Shown: piece after piece, positions 42,644 to 51,550 of the stretch
Layout: every line of letters begins with the position of its first letter
Position numbering within the stretch: position 1 is the stretch's first letter
Made by a program: the position numbers and the translations under genes
Assembly: GCF_022568815.1 (NCBI RefSeq)
Contig: NZ_JAKZHX010000002.1
Coordinates: 124,001 to 188,000 of the forward strand
Source: Undibacterium paludis
GTDB lineage: Bacteria; Pseudomonadota; Gammaproteobacteria; Burkholderiales; Burkholderiaceae_D
Direction of reading: 5' to 3'
Length of the DNA stretch: 64,000 nucleotides
Notes under the pieces: generated by a model
The model's database searches: none
The model's input: the letters and a program-made list of their open reading frames with translations, nothing else
Told to the model about the DNA's origin: nothing

Positions 42644-43234
42644 ATGGTCAGACTCGCAAAATATACAGAAAACAATTTTATTGACAGTGCTATCGACATT
42701 GCTGCGCAATGTGGTGTCGCCTCCGTTTCCATGTCGGCTATTGCAGTCAAGGTGGGGGCGCCTATAGGCTCTGTATATCATCGCTTTGATTCGCGTAGTG
42801 CGATACTGGCGCGAGCCTGGTTAAAAGTGAAGTCTGATTTCAGACGGGAAGTCGCTCAATTCTGGGAACAGGGCAATACTTGGCCTGCTGTTCTTGCGTT
42901 ATTAAACTGGTGTCGCAACAAACCTGCCTATGCCAGGTTTTTGCTGCAATTTGAAGACTTCCCTGACTTTGGCGGGGCACTGCCTGCTGAATTGAAGGCA
43001 CAACTTGAAGCCGAACAAGCTGAACTGGATGTTTGCTTTGAACGCTGTGCTGGCATATTTGAATGCGATACTGAAATCACCAGACATCATTTACGCTTTG
43101 CGCTGATTGACGCACCAATTGCGATCGTTAAACCCTATCTGTCTCAAAATCAGGAAATCCCTGTCAATGTCGAAACCATTCTACGAGCTTCACATGACGC
43201 CGTATGTGCTTTGAACATGACATCCATCAATTAA
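42644..43234 (+). CDS. TetR-family transcriptional regulator
   Basis: This is a 196-residue regulator. The HTH is at about residues 24-45 (VSMSAIAVKVGAPIGSVYHR, then FDSRSAIL), followed by a helical ligand domain that includes FEDFPDFGGALPAEL. A perfect palindrome lies directly before the ATG, and no ribosome binding site is visible, so the message may be leaderless. The methionine aminopeptidase gene starts five bases after the stop; autoregulation of both genes is the simple inference. The inducer is unknown. Confidence 0.88.
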   Translation: MVRLAKYTENNFIDSAIDIAAQCGVASVSMSAIAVKVGAPIGSVYHRFDSRSAILARAWLKVKSDFRREVAQFWEQGNTWPAVLALLNWCRNKPAYARFLLQFEDFPDFGGALPAELKAQLEAEQAELDVCFERCAGIFECDTEITRHHLRFALIDAPIAIVKPYLSQNQEIPVNVETILRASHDAVCALNMTSIN

Positions 43235-43238
43235 GATA

Positions 43239-44039
43239 ATGCGCTACTCCACTCAAACTGATTACGGCAAGCCCATCCCTTTGCATGATGAGGATGGATT
43301 CATTGCCATGCGTGCAGCCGGCAGGATTGCTGCTGATACCCTGGATTTCATTACGCCTCACGTCAAGCCTGGCGTGTCGACTGCAGCACTGGACGCGTTA
43401 TGTGAAGAGTTTATGCGTGCTGCTGGCAGTGTGCCGGCGACGATAGGCTATCACGGTTATCAGCATGCGAGCTGTATCTCGGTCAATCATGTGGTGACGC
43501 ACGGTGTCCCATCTGCAAACAAAATTTTGCGTGAAGGTGATATCGTCAATATTGATGTAACCCCTTTATTTAATGGCTGGCATGGAGACAGCAGTCGCAC
43601 TTTTGAAGTGGGCGCAGTTTCTGTTCTGGCTGGACGTCTGGTCAAAACGGCATATGAAGCAATGATGGTGGGAGTACGCACAGTTCGTCCGGGCGCGACT
43701 CTGGGTGATGTGGGCGCTGCGATCGAAGCTGTCGCGCGCGCTGCCCGCTACACTTCAGTGCGGGATTTTTGCGGGCATGGTGTCGGCCGTGTATTTCATG
43801 ACGCACCGCAGGTGCTGCATTTTGGAAAAGCTGGTACTGGCGTAGTTCTCGAGCCGGGGATGATTTTTACCATTGAACCCATGCTCAACGCTGGTAAAAG
43901 AGATGTGAAGACTTTGGGCGACAATTGGACTACCATTACCAAAGACCACTCCTTGTCGGCACAGTTTGAACATTCTGTTGGTGTTACCGAAACCGGCGTT
44001 GAAATTTTTACGTCGTCAGCACTGGAGCGTCAGGCTTGA
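43239..44039 (+). CDS. map: Type I methionine aminopeptidase (accessory copy)
   Basis: This is a 266-residue cytoplasmic metalloenzyme removing N-terminal methionine. The five metal ligands are in place: Asp in DIVNIDVTPLFNGWHGDSSR (two), His in DFCGHGVGRVFHDAP, Glu in MIFTIEPMLN and Glu in SAQFEHSVGV. It has the type I length with no insert. Its pairing with a TetR gene and distance from rpsB/tsf suggest a second, regulated copy rather than the housekeeping gene, which is not in this window. Confidence 0.93.
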   Translation: MRYSTQTDYGKPIPLHDEDGFIAMRAAGRIAADTLDFITPHVKPGVSTAALDALCEEFMRAAGSVPATIGYHGYQHASCISVNHVVTHGVPSANKILREGDIVNIDVTPLFNGWHGDSSRTFEVGAVSVLAGRLVKTAYEAMMVGVRTVRPGATLGDVGAAIEAVARAARYTSVRDFCGHGVGRVFHDAPQVLHFGKAGTGVVLEPGMIFTIEPMLNAGKRDVKTLGDNWTTITKDHSLSAQFEHSVGVTETGVEIFTSSALERQA

Positions 44040-44045
44040 TTTTGT

Positions 44046-44163
44046 AAAGCACGACCTGGCTGTCCACATGGATCGCCAAGCCAGGGCTTGATAATGCACC
44101 TGCCCCCTCTTCCCTGTCATTTTCCCTGATCTGCAATTTATACAGGCGATAGGTCGTGCCTTT
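44046..44163. repeat. Long-spaced inverted repeat with internal hairpin between map and SprT-like genes
   Basis: AAAGCACGACCT (44046-44057) pairs with AGGTCGTGCCTTT (44151-44163), with one bulged C. Inside, CTGGCT and AGCCAG pair around 18 bases (44056-44084). A 67-codon minus-strand frame (44008-44211) crosses it, but its ATG lies within the next palindrome and it matches nothing known. A structured RNA or small mobile-element relic are both possible. Confidence 0.5.
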
Positions 44164-44193
44164 CGTTTTTTTTGATATTGTTTTTGATATTAT

Positions 44194-44211
44194 ATGTATC
44201 GTACGATACAT
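44194..44211. promoter_or_regulatory. Perfect 18-bp palindrome upstream of the SprT-like gene
   Basis: ATGTATCGTACGATACAT is fully self-complementary and ends seven bases before the ATG at 44219. Just upstream, TTGATATTGTTTTTGATATT forms a short direct repeat. It is a good candidate operator, but the cognate regulator cannot be named. Confidence 0.7.
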
Positions 44212-44218
44212 TCTTTAA

Positions 44219-44986
44219 ATGAAAATAAACAAAATCAAACCTACTGCTGAGTTTTATGGCCGCTTACAGCATGCCTATGAGCATTTCAATGCTATGCTCT
44301 TCAACAGTGCCCTGCCCCACTGCCTGATTACCGTCCAGCGTGAAAAGAACACCATGGGCTATTTTTCGGCGGTACGCTGGAGTACTGACGGCAATAATGA
44401 TGTGCATGAGATCGCGCTGAACCCCGGTTATTTTGCAAATCGCAAGTTGATGGAAGTATTCCAGACCCTGGTGCACGAGCAATGCCATCTCTGGCAACAT
44501 GAATTTGGATCTCCCAGCCGGACTGGCTACCATAATTGGGAATGGTCAGAGAAAATGGAGGCCATAGGCTTGATGCCAAGCTCTACCGGCCAGGCTGGTG
44601 GTGACAGGGTGGGGCAAAAGATGTCGGATTATGTCATCGAAGATGGCTTGTTCAAACAGGCTGCGCTAGCCCTGGTCGCTTCTGGTTACCACTTCAAATG
44701 GGTGGATCGCTGGGTTGCCAAGCAAGAGCAAATCGTGAATTCGGAACTGTCGGTGGCGCAGGATGCGCCGGAATTGATACTGCCCATCTCAAGCGCAGAA
44801 AAATTATTGAATGCCCCGATGGCGCAGCTCATCCCTAATTTTCAGCATCAGGTGCAAGATACAGATTGGCAAAAAGCCAGGTCAAAAACAAAATACTCGT
44901 GTCCCGGCTGTTTGGCCAACCTCTGGGGTAAGCCCGATCTTCGTGTGCGATGCGAAGATTGTGACATGCTTTTTTTGACTGAATAG
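44219..44986 (+). CDS. SprT-like zinc metalloprotein
   Basis: This is a 255-residue protein with a SprT-like domain at about residues 15-120: FYGRLQHAYEHFNAMLF, LPHCLITVQREKNTMGYFS, the zinc motif LVHEQCHLWQHEFG (HEXXH) and GYHNWEWSEKMEAIGLMPSS. A C-terminal zinc finger reads CPGCLANLWGKPDLRVRCED, then C. The family includes DNA-protein crosslink proteases (Spartan); bacterial members of this length are frequent on plasmids and integrative elements. There is no ribosome site before the ATG. The strong palindrome upstream suggests tight control. Confidence 0.85.
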   Translation: MKINKIKPTAEFYGRLQHAYEHFNAMLFNSALPHCLITVQREKNTMGYFSAVRWSTDGNNDVHEIALNPGYFANRKLMEVFQTLVHEQCHLWQHEFGSPSRTGYHNWEWSEKMEAIGLMPSSTGQAGGDRVGQKMSDYVIEDGLFKQAALALVASGYHFKWVDRWVAKQEQIVNSELSVAQDAPELILPISSAEKLLNAPMAQLIPNFQHQVQDTDWQKARSKTKYSCPGCLANLWGKPDLRVRCEDCDMLFLTE

Positions 44987-45109
44987 AGTCAGGTCATCAT
45001 AACTGATCATTCTGACTCTGATAGTCACTATGCGAAAAAATCATGGCTTAATAGTGTCGCTGAACAAGCAAGTTGGTCTGTCATCAATGACTTTGTAGTT
45101 GTCCGGCAT

Positions 45110-45832
45110 TTACTTCTGTATCAATAGCCTGCGCATGGCAGACAAGGTGTTGCGCTGCACACCATGTTCGTCAAAGTTTTCCGGATTTAACCACGCTGTA
45201 AACGCCCGATCCAAAGCTGGCCACTCAGTGTCTATGACAGAAAACCATGCTGTATCCCGACTACGGCCCTTATAGACGATGGCCTGACGAAATATCCCCT
45301 CATACTGAAAACCAAGACGTGCAGCAGACTTGCGTGATGGCTCGTTGAGGCTGTCACATTTCCATTCATAGCGCCGATACCCCAGGTCTTCGAATGCGTA
45401 TTTCATGAGCAGGTATTGCGCCTCGGTAGAAACTGGGGTGCGTTTCAAGTCGGGAGAAAATGCGACACTACCGACCTCAATAACGCCGTGGGCAGGATCA
45501 ATACGCATCAATGCCATGGTGCCGACGGCATGTCCGGTCTTCAGGTCTATGACAGCAAAATGAAGGGGATCGGCACTTGCCGCTGCATTTTCTGCGAATG
45601 CCCGGTAATTCTCTTCATCGGTGAACGGCCCGACGAACAGGTATGTCCAGTCACGATCGTCAACTGCTTTGCTGTATGCGGCATACAGATCCTTTGTATG
45701 GCGCGCTGCATCCAGCGGTTCAAGGCGACAATAGCGCCCTTCCATGACGACGTGCTGTGGACGTGGCCGGGCTACCCAGTCGGGTACGGGAGTGCCGATG
45801 GGTTGTTGATATTCATTCAATCTAGTCGTCAT
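45110..45832 (-). CDS. GNAT-family N-acetyltransferase (RimJ/RimL type)
   Basis: This is a 240-residue soluble acetyltransferase. It opens with RYCRLEPLDAARH, continues with HFAVIDLKTGHAVGTMALMR, the strand IEVGSVAFSPDLKRTP, and the acetyl-CoA region AQYLLMKYAFEDLGYRRYEW with LNEPSRKSAARLGFQYEG. This layout is the RimJ/RimL-like branch, whose members acetylate protein N-termini or small amines. The substrate is unknown. It is monocistronic, convergent with the SprT-like gene. Confidence 0.88.
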   Translation of the reverse strand: MTTRLNEYQQPIGTPVPDWVARPRPQHVVMEGRYCRLEPLDAARHTKDLYAAYSKAVDDRDWTYLFVGPFTDEENYRAFAENAAASADPLHFAVIDLKTGHAVGTMALMRIDPAHGVIEVGSVAFSPDLKRTPVSTEAQYLLMKYAFEDLGYRRYEWKCDSLNEPSRKSAARLGFQYEGIFRQAIVYKGRSRDTAWFSVIDTEWPALDRAFTAWLNPENFDEHGVQRNTLSAMRRLLIQK

Positions 45833-46230
45833 GTCTTGCCTTTATCGCCATGTAGTCAGCAAAATGCTGATTCCTGCATATATGGTAAGTGGGCTCTACC
45901 GATATTTAAAGTGCCAAATTCATGATATTTCAGAATGCCAAATCTTTAACGTGTTAAAGCAAAGTGTGAATAGGTTCAGATAATCTTCACAGGTGGGATA
46001 TCGGTAGCAAAATCGTATTGCTGAAAGTCGTAAAAAATTCTCAAATGCAAAAGCAACCGGAATTGTTGTTCAATGTATGAATTTGCAAAAAAAAATTTAT
46101 TCCTCAATTTTGAATTTATCAAAATGGTAAACTGGTTTCTTTAGTTGTGATTTCTCAACACGAGGAAGTATTTGGCAATATTGCGCCAGATTTAGCCTAT
46201 ATTTAGTGACCTTTCTCTTTTAGATTTTTT
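45833..46230. other. Intergenic region, promoters only
   Basis: About 400 AT-rich bases between the divergent GNAT and peptide-synthetase genes. No hairpin, repeat or small gene stands out. Confidence 0.5.
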
Positions 46231-49200
46231 ATGCATTCGTTTAGCAGCACCATAGCAAGTTCAGATATTTTATACGGCGAGCAAAAACCTGATTTTTTAC
46301 GCGAAGAAGTATTGGCAGATTTACTGGAAGCCAGCGCATTGGCTTATCCAGACAAGACTGCACTTATTTATGCGGAACAATCACTGAGTTATCGCCAGTT
46401 AAACGACAATGCAGACCGGGTGGCGTCAATATTGATTGCCGCCGGCGCAGGCCCGGGAAAAATTGTTGGTTTATGGCTGCCGCGCGGCATCAATTTATTG
46501 ATCATGCAGGCGGCTATCGCCAAATCTGGTGCTGCCTGGTTGCCATTTGATGCTGATACTCCCATAGATCGCATTGCTGTTTGTCTCAATGATGCCAATG
46601 CGATCGGCATATTGAGCTGCAGGGCACTTAAAACTTCATTGGATGAGTTGAGTTGCCAGAAATGGCTGGCCGAAGATGCGCTTGCCCAGACTGAACAAGT
46701 GCTGATGCGTCGTAGCGCAGTTAAAGGCACGGACCCGGCTTACGTGATTTATACATCTGGCTCTACCGGCAAGCCCAAAGGCATTCTGGTGAATCAGGCC
46801 AGCATCTGTCATTTCTTGCGCAGTGAAAATCACGTACTAGGCATACGTCATGAAGATCGCGTTTATCAGGGTTTTTCACTGGCGTTTGATATGTCCTTTG
46901 AAGAAATCTGGATTAGCTATCTGGTTGGCGCCACCCTATGGCTGGCCCCCAGGGAAATTACTGCTGACCCCGATGCTTTGCCTGTTGCTTTGAATGAAAA
47001 CAATATTAGCGTCTTGCATGCGGTACCCACCCTGCTCGCCTTGTTCAGTCACGAAGTGGATAGCCTGAGGTTGATCAATCTTGGGGGGGAAATGTGTCCT
47101 GAAGTGCTGGTCAAGCGCTGGTCGCGTCCCGGACGGCAAATGTTCAACACCTATGGTCCGACCGAAGCCAGTGTATCTGCCAGCCTGGCGCAACTCCAGC
47201 CGGATAAGGCAGTGAACATAGGCCGGCCTTTGCCAAATTACTCTCTGCTGGTGATTGCTACTGATGTTGAAAACGGCTTGCGTCTGTTGCCAGCAGGTGA
47301 AACGGGCGAGTTGTGTATTTCCGGGCCTGGTGTAGCTATCGGCTATCTGGGGCGGCCGGACCTGACTGCTGAAAAATTCCTGACTAATCCTTGGGCTCGT
47401 AATGAATTTGAGCAACGCCTGTATCGTACTGGCGACCTGGCCTGTTTCAATGCTGATGGTACGGTGCAGTGCCTGGGACGTGCCGATGACCAGGTCAAGA
47501 TACGTGGTTTCAGGGTTGAGCTTGGGGAAATTGAATCGGTACTGGCAAAACAGAGTGGCGTCGGTGCAGTTGCCGTGGTGCTGCGTAAAGATGATGATAT
47601 CGACCAGATCATTGCCTTTGTCGTCAATGATGCGTTACCGGCCGACAGCGGTGTAACTGCTTTTGCGAAGCACGCAACAGAGTTGCGCGCTGCCTTGTCC
47701 AAGGTATTGCCTGTGTACATGGTACCTGCCAGGTTCGAGTATTTATCTGAGATGCCAAGACTGACATCGGGAAAAATAGACCGTAATACACTCAAGAAAG
47801 TCGAATTGCTCAAGCAGGCGCCCAATACGGCATCTGATACTGCTGAAAACCAAACGGAAGAAATTTTGTTTGCTGCTCTGGCCAGCCTTTTCCCAGGGCA
47901 GCCGATACAAAGAACATCAGATTTTTTTGCAGATCTTGGTGGCCATTCGCTGATGGCTGCAAAACTGGTTTCGCTGTTACGCAAGCATCCGCGTTTTGCC
48001 TATTTCAGGATCAGTGATGTTTACACGCAGCGTAGTGTTGTCAACCTGACTGCTGTGCTGGAATCGACCGGCCAGGCACAGGATGCTGCGAGTGCTGAAA
48101 GCAAGACCGTGCGTGTACAAACGCCGGAGTGGAAGCGCTGGCTCTGTGGCCTGGGCCAGGCTTTTGCCATCCCATGGCTGGTGGCCATGCGTATGGTGCA
48201 GTGGCTGGCGCCCTTTTTTGCCTATCACTTTCTGACTGGTGATCCCGAAGATTCGATTGCCAGGGCAGTTTTACTGTCGGTCGGTGTTTTCCTGCTGTTG
48301 ACTTTGCTTGAGTTCGCTTTTGCCATTTTAGGCAAATGGCTGATCGCCGGTCGTTTGAAACCTGGTCGCTATCCTTTGTGGGGTTGGACTTATTATCGCT
48401 GGTGGCTGGCTGACAGGCTGGTGGAGGCAGCACCGGCCTATATGCTCAGCGGCTCGTCTTTGTATTCTTTATGGTTGCGTGCGCTCGGTGCCAAAATAGG
48501 CAGTGATGTCATCATAGGTTCAATGACACTGCGCGCGCCTGATTTATTAAATATTGGTGATCGCTGTAATATCGGTAATGCCTGTAATTTTGAAAATGCG
48601 CGTGTACAAAATGGAGAACTCTTGCTTGGCGTGATAACGCTGAACGATGAGGCTTATGTGGGCTCATATTCTGTACTGGAAGGCAATGTGCATATAGAAG
48701 CTGGCGGCCACCTGGAAGGCCAGTCTGCCTTGAGTGACGGACAGCGCATTCCATCATCGAGAATATGGAAAGGCTCCCCGGCCAGGGATGCAGGCTCGTT
48801 TGATCCGTCACTCTTTCCACCTAGGCCGGAGGTTTCACGCTTGCGTCTGCTTGGTGAATTGGTGTTCTTTATATTTGGCTCCTTGCTGATCAGCGCCTTG
48901 TTTTTCATGCCGGTCTTCCCCAGTTTTGTGACGATAGACTGGTTTGATAATTCTGAGCTTTTCCCTGCCTTACAGAGCAATTCTGTCATTTTTCAGCTGG
49001 CCAAGTACTTTTTGCTGGCATTTCCTGCGACGGCTGTGCTGATTGTGTGTACCGCCCTGTTGTCTGCCGGCATACGCTGGAGTGTTTTGCCAACCTTGAA
49101 ACCGGGTCAATACCCTGTACATGGCAATACTTATTGCGGCAAATGGCTGGTCAATCAAATCCAGGAATCCAGCCTGAATGTCTTGCATGGCGTCTATGCC

Positions 49201-50274
49201 ACCGTGTATGCGCCATTCTGGTATCGCCTGCTGGGCGCCAAAGTCGGACGCGGCGCTGAAATTTCAACAGCACTTGGCGTGGTGCCAGATATGCTGACCC
49301 TGGGTGATGAGACGTTTATCGCTGATGCAGTCTTGCTTGGTGACGAACAAATTGATTGCGGCTGGATGACGATGCATCCGACAGTGATTTCGCGCCGCAG
49401 TTTTGTCGGCAACGGTGCCTATGTACCGGATGGCACGATTTTGCCTGAGAATGTACTGATAGGCGTGCATACGAGCGTGCCTGATAATCATCAAATGCGC
49501 GAAGGCGATACATGGCTTGGCTCACCGGCAATCAATTTGCCTGCCCGTGAAGAGGTCAAAGGCTTCCCGGAAAACCTGACTTTCAGCCCATCGCCAATAC
49601 GCAGGTTGGGACGTGGATTGATCGAGGCTTTCCGCATCATTGCGCCGCATGCGATGGTGATTGCCGTCGGTTATACCATCGTCCTGGATTTGATACCGCT
49701 GGCCGGCGATGATCGTTGGGGCGAGGTCTTGTACTATCTGGTAGTGGCCGGTTTGTTGTATGGCATTGGTAGTTTTGCCTTTGTGCTGGCATTGAAATGG
49801 CTGTTGATTTTCCGTTACAAAAAAAGCAGTGTACCCATGTGGACGCCGTTTGTCTGGATATCAGAAGGCATTACCAATTTGTATGAAGGGATAGCCGTCC
49901 CCAATTTCATGCGCTATTTACGTGGCACACCCTGGCTACCTTTGGTATTCAACCTGCTTGGTACCAGGATAGGCCGAGGCGTTTACATGGATACCACAGA
50001 TATCACTGAATTTGATTGCGTCAGTATCGGCGACTATAGCGAAATCAATGCCCTGGCTTGTCCGCAGACACATCTGTTTGAGGACAGGGTCATGAAAATC
50101 GACCATGTCAGTATCGGTGAGCGTGTGTATATGGGGCCACGCAGTTCGGTCTTGTATAGTGCAGTTGTGGCTGATGATGCCAGCCTGGGAGCGATGACAT
50201 TGGTCATGAAAGGGGAATATATCCCTGTCAACTCCAGCTGGCGGGGTTGCCCGGCTGCCATGACAAATGCCTGA
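46231..50274 (+). CDS. Pls/PosA-type single-module non-ribosomal peptide synthetase
   Basis: This is a 1347-residue membrane enzyme. Residues 30-520 form an adenylation domain: TSGSTGKPKG at about 175, the substrate-pocket FDMSFEEIW (Asp220), NTYGPTEAS, YRTGD and the late lysine in TSGKIDR. A carrier domain follows, with the phosphopantetheine serine at 573 (DLGGHSLMAAKL). The remaining 700 residues have transmembrane segments alternating with left-handed beta-helix hexapeptide blocks (ISTALGVVPDMLTLGDETFI, IGERVYMGPRSSVLY). This matches the epsilon-poly-L-lysine synthetase type, which makes homopolymers of a basic amino acid without a thioesterase. The monomer here cannot be read with certainty. 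Confidence 0.9.
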   Translation: MHSFSSTIASSDILYGEQKPDFLREEVLADLLEASALAYPDKTALIYAEQSLSYRQLNDNADRVASILIAAGAGPGKIVGLWLPRGINLLIMQAAIAKSGAAWLPFDADTPIDRIAVCLNDANAIGILSCRALKTSLDELSCQKWLAEDALAQTEQVLMRRSAVKGTDPAYVIYTSGSTGKPKGILVNQASICHFLRSENHVLGIRHEDRVYQGFSLAFDMSFEEIWISYLVGATLWLAPREITADPDALPVALNENNISVLHAVPTLLALFSHEVDSLRLINLGGEMCPEVLVKRWSRPGRQMFNTYGPTEASVSASLAQLQPDKAVNIGRPLPNYSLLVIATDVENGLRLLPAGETGELCISGPGVAIGYLGRPDLTAEKFLTNPWARNEFEQRLYRTGDLACFNADGTVQCLGRADDQVKIRGFRVELGEIESVLAKQSGVGAVAVVLRKDDDIDQIIAFVVNDALPADSGVTAFAKHATELRAALSKVLPVYMVPARFEYLSEMPRLTSGKIDRNTLKKVELLKQAPNTASDTAENQTEEILFAALASLFPGQPIQRTSDFFADLGGHSLMAAKLVSLLRKHPRFAYFRISDVYTQRSVVNLTAVLESTGQAQDAASAESKTVRVQTPEWKRWLCGLGQAFAIPWLVAMRMVQWLAPFFAYHFLTGDPEDSIARAVLLSVGVFLLLTLLEFAFAILGKWLIAGRLKPGRYPLWGWTYYRWWLADRLVEAAPAYMLSGSSLYSLWLRALGAKIGSDVIIGSMTLRAPDLLNIGDRCNIGNACNFENARVQNGELLLGVITLNDEAYVGSYSVLEGNVHIEAGGHLEGQSALSDGQRIPSSRIWKGSPARDAGSFDPSLFPPRPEVSRLRLLGELVFFIFGSLLISALFFMPVFPSFVTIDWFDNSELFPALQSNSVIFQLAKYFLLAFPATAVLIVCTALLSAGIRWSVLPTLKPGQYPVHGNTYCGKWLVNQIQESSLNVLHGVYATVYAPFWYRLLGAKVGRGAEISTALGVVPDMLTLGDETFIADAVLLGDEQIDCGWMTMHPTVISRRSFVGNGAYVPDGTILPENVLIGVHTSVPDNHQMREGDTWLGSPAINLPAREEVKGFPENLTFSPSPIRRLGRGLIEAFRIIAPHAMVIAVGYTIVLDLIPLAGDDRWGEVLYYLVVAGLLYGIGSFAFVLALKWLLIFRYKKSSVPMWTPFVWISEGITNLYEGIAVPNFMRYLRGTPWLPLVFNLLGTRIGRGVYMDTTDITEFDCVSIGDYSEINALACPQTHLFEDRVMKIDHVSIGERVYMGPRSSVLYSAVVADDASLGAMTLVMKGEYIPVNSSWRGCPAAMTNA

Positions 50275-50377
50275 AGCTTGATAAGTGACAGGATTTTCTG
50301 CCCGGTTATTGAAAACAAGGCCCGGACAGATACGTAAATGTCCTTGCCAAATCTGACAGCCAGCAGACCCAAGTTCT

Positions 50378-50896
50378 TCACTTTTCTGGCTTACCTGGCT
50401 TGTGCTGTCTGAGTACTTGTCCTATCAGTGCAGTGCCAGGTGCTTCCCGCCCGCCTGGCCCTGCTTCAAACGAGATATTGTCAAGCCGCATTTTTTCGCC
50501 ACATATTGCACAGTGCGGTACTGCATTGCTCACATGCTGGCAACTTGCATGACGTATATGTAAAGGTTTTAATCCTCCTGGCGCACGCCATTTATCCCCC
50601 CAGGCCGTCAATGCCAGTAATACCGGGTATAGGTCCCTACCCTGCTCAGTCAGGGTGTAGCGCCAGACCCGTTTGTCCTGCAAATCGGTATGCCGTTCTA
50701 CGATGCCCTGCTCCAGCAGACGCTTGAGACGGGCTGTCAAGACGTTCGACGCCAGGCCGAGGTTACGCTGGATTTCATCAAAACGCTCAAATCCCAGGAA
50801 CAGGTCACGCAAAATCAGCAGTGTCCACCACTCGCCGACAACCTCCAACGTGCGTGAAATGGAACATGAAAAATCGGCAAAGGAACTACGCTCCAT
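50378..50896 (-). CDS. HxlR-family winged-helix regulator
   Basis: This is a 172-residue regulator. CSISRTLEVVGEWWTLLILR, GFERFDEIQRNLGLASNVLT and LEQGIVERHTD are standard HxlR motifs. An extended C-terminus has CQHV...HCAICGE, a Cys/His cluster that could bind metal. The ATG at 50896 matches the family start; the frame is open seven codons more. It is divergent from the SnoaL-like gene with a 10-bp-arm inverted repeat between them, so it probably controls that gene and itself. Confidence 0.9.
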   Translation of the reverse strand: MERSSFADFSCSISRTLEVVGEWWTLLILRDLFLGFERFDEIQRNLGLASNVLTARLKRLLEQGIVERHTDLQDKRVWRYTLTEQGRDLYPVLLALTAWGDKWRAPGGLKPLHIRHASCQHVSNAVPHCAICGEKMRLDNISFEAGPGGREAPGTALIGQVLRQHKPGKPEK

Positions 50897-50911
50897 AATT
50901 TGTCTTGCTTG

Positions 50912-50941
50912 ATGCAAGTAAATTGTTTATATTACTTGCAT
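50912..50941. promoter_or_regulatory. Inverted-repeat operator between HxlR and SnoaL-like genes
   Basis: ATGCAAGTAA (50912-50921) and TTACTTGCAT (50932-50941) are perfect complements around a 10-base AT-rich spacer, centred in the 65-base divergent gap. The spacing puts the half-sites two helical turns apart, as winged-helix dimers use. Confidence 0.8.
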
Positions 50942-50961
50942 TATGCCAGTGAAAGTCAGCC

Positions 50962-51450
50962 ATGTATGCTTATATCGTAGAGAGAAAATTGCGCAAGGTC
51001 TTTGCCGCCATCAGCGAAGGTAATGCCCTGCCCATGCTGAACAGCCTTGCTGCCACCTTCGTTTACCGTTTTGAAGGGGATTCGCCAATTTCTGGTTTGC
51101 GCAATTCACAGACCTCGATGGCTTTATGGTGGCAGCGCTTATATCGGCTTTTCCCGGGTTTGCGCTTTGTGGTCAGGGAGGTTGCGGTGCAAGGTCCGCC
51201 CTGGAATACTCGTATCCATGTGATGATGGACTTTATCGTGCCACATGAACCAGATGGGCCTTACCGGAATATTGTGATGCAGTTCATGCGTATGCAATGG
51301 GGCAAAATTTCATATATCCATACGCTGGAAGATACACAACGCTGTGCCCGTTACCTGGCCTGGAGCGCATCACAAGGATGTGAAGAAGCGTTGGCTGGCC
51401 CGATTACAGACAAACTTTGGCCAGAGGCAGGACCTTTTCTGCATGGCTGA
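50962..51450 (+). CDS. SnoaL-like (NTF2-fold) protein
   Basis: This is a 162-residue protein of the nuclear-transport-factor-2-like fold: an N-terminal helix (VERKLRKVFAAISEGNALPM), FVYRFEGDSPISGLRNS and a beta-sheet core ending IVMQFMRMQWGKISYIHTLE. Such proteins are often small enzymes or ligand binders acting on lipophilic compounds. Control by the divergent HxlR gene, as often seen for detoxifying enzymes, is the only clue to its role. Confidence 0.75.
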   Translation: MYAYIVERKLRKVFAAISEGNALPMLNSLAATFVYRFEGDSPISGLRNSQTSMALWWQRLYRLFPGLRFVVREVAVQGPPWNTRIHVMMDFIVPHEPDGPYRNIVMQFMRMQWGKISYIHTLEDTQRCARYLAWSASQGCEEALAGPITDKLWPEAGPFLHG

Positions 51451-51550
51451 TGCTCAAGCATTTAGCAAATGAAGCCCAGGCTACACGGCAGATATCCTGG
51501 TCTTTGACACTCGAACAAGCCCAAAGCACATCTGGATACAGCAACATCTA

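Noticed and set aside
44008-44211. 67-codon minus-strand frame between map and the SprT-like gene
   Set aside because: It overlaps the map 3' end, its ATG lies within the palindrome, and most of it is the long inverted repeat.
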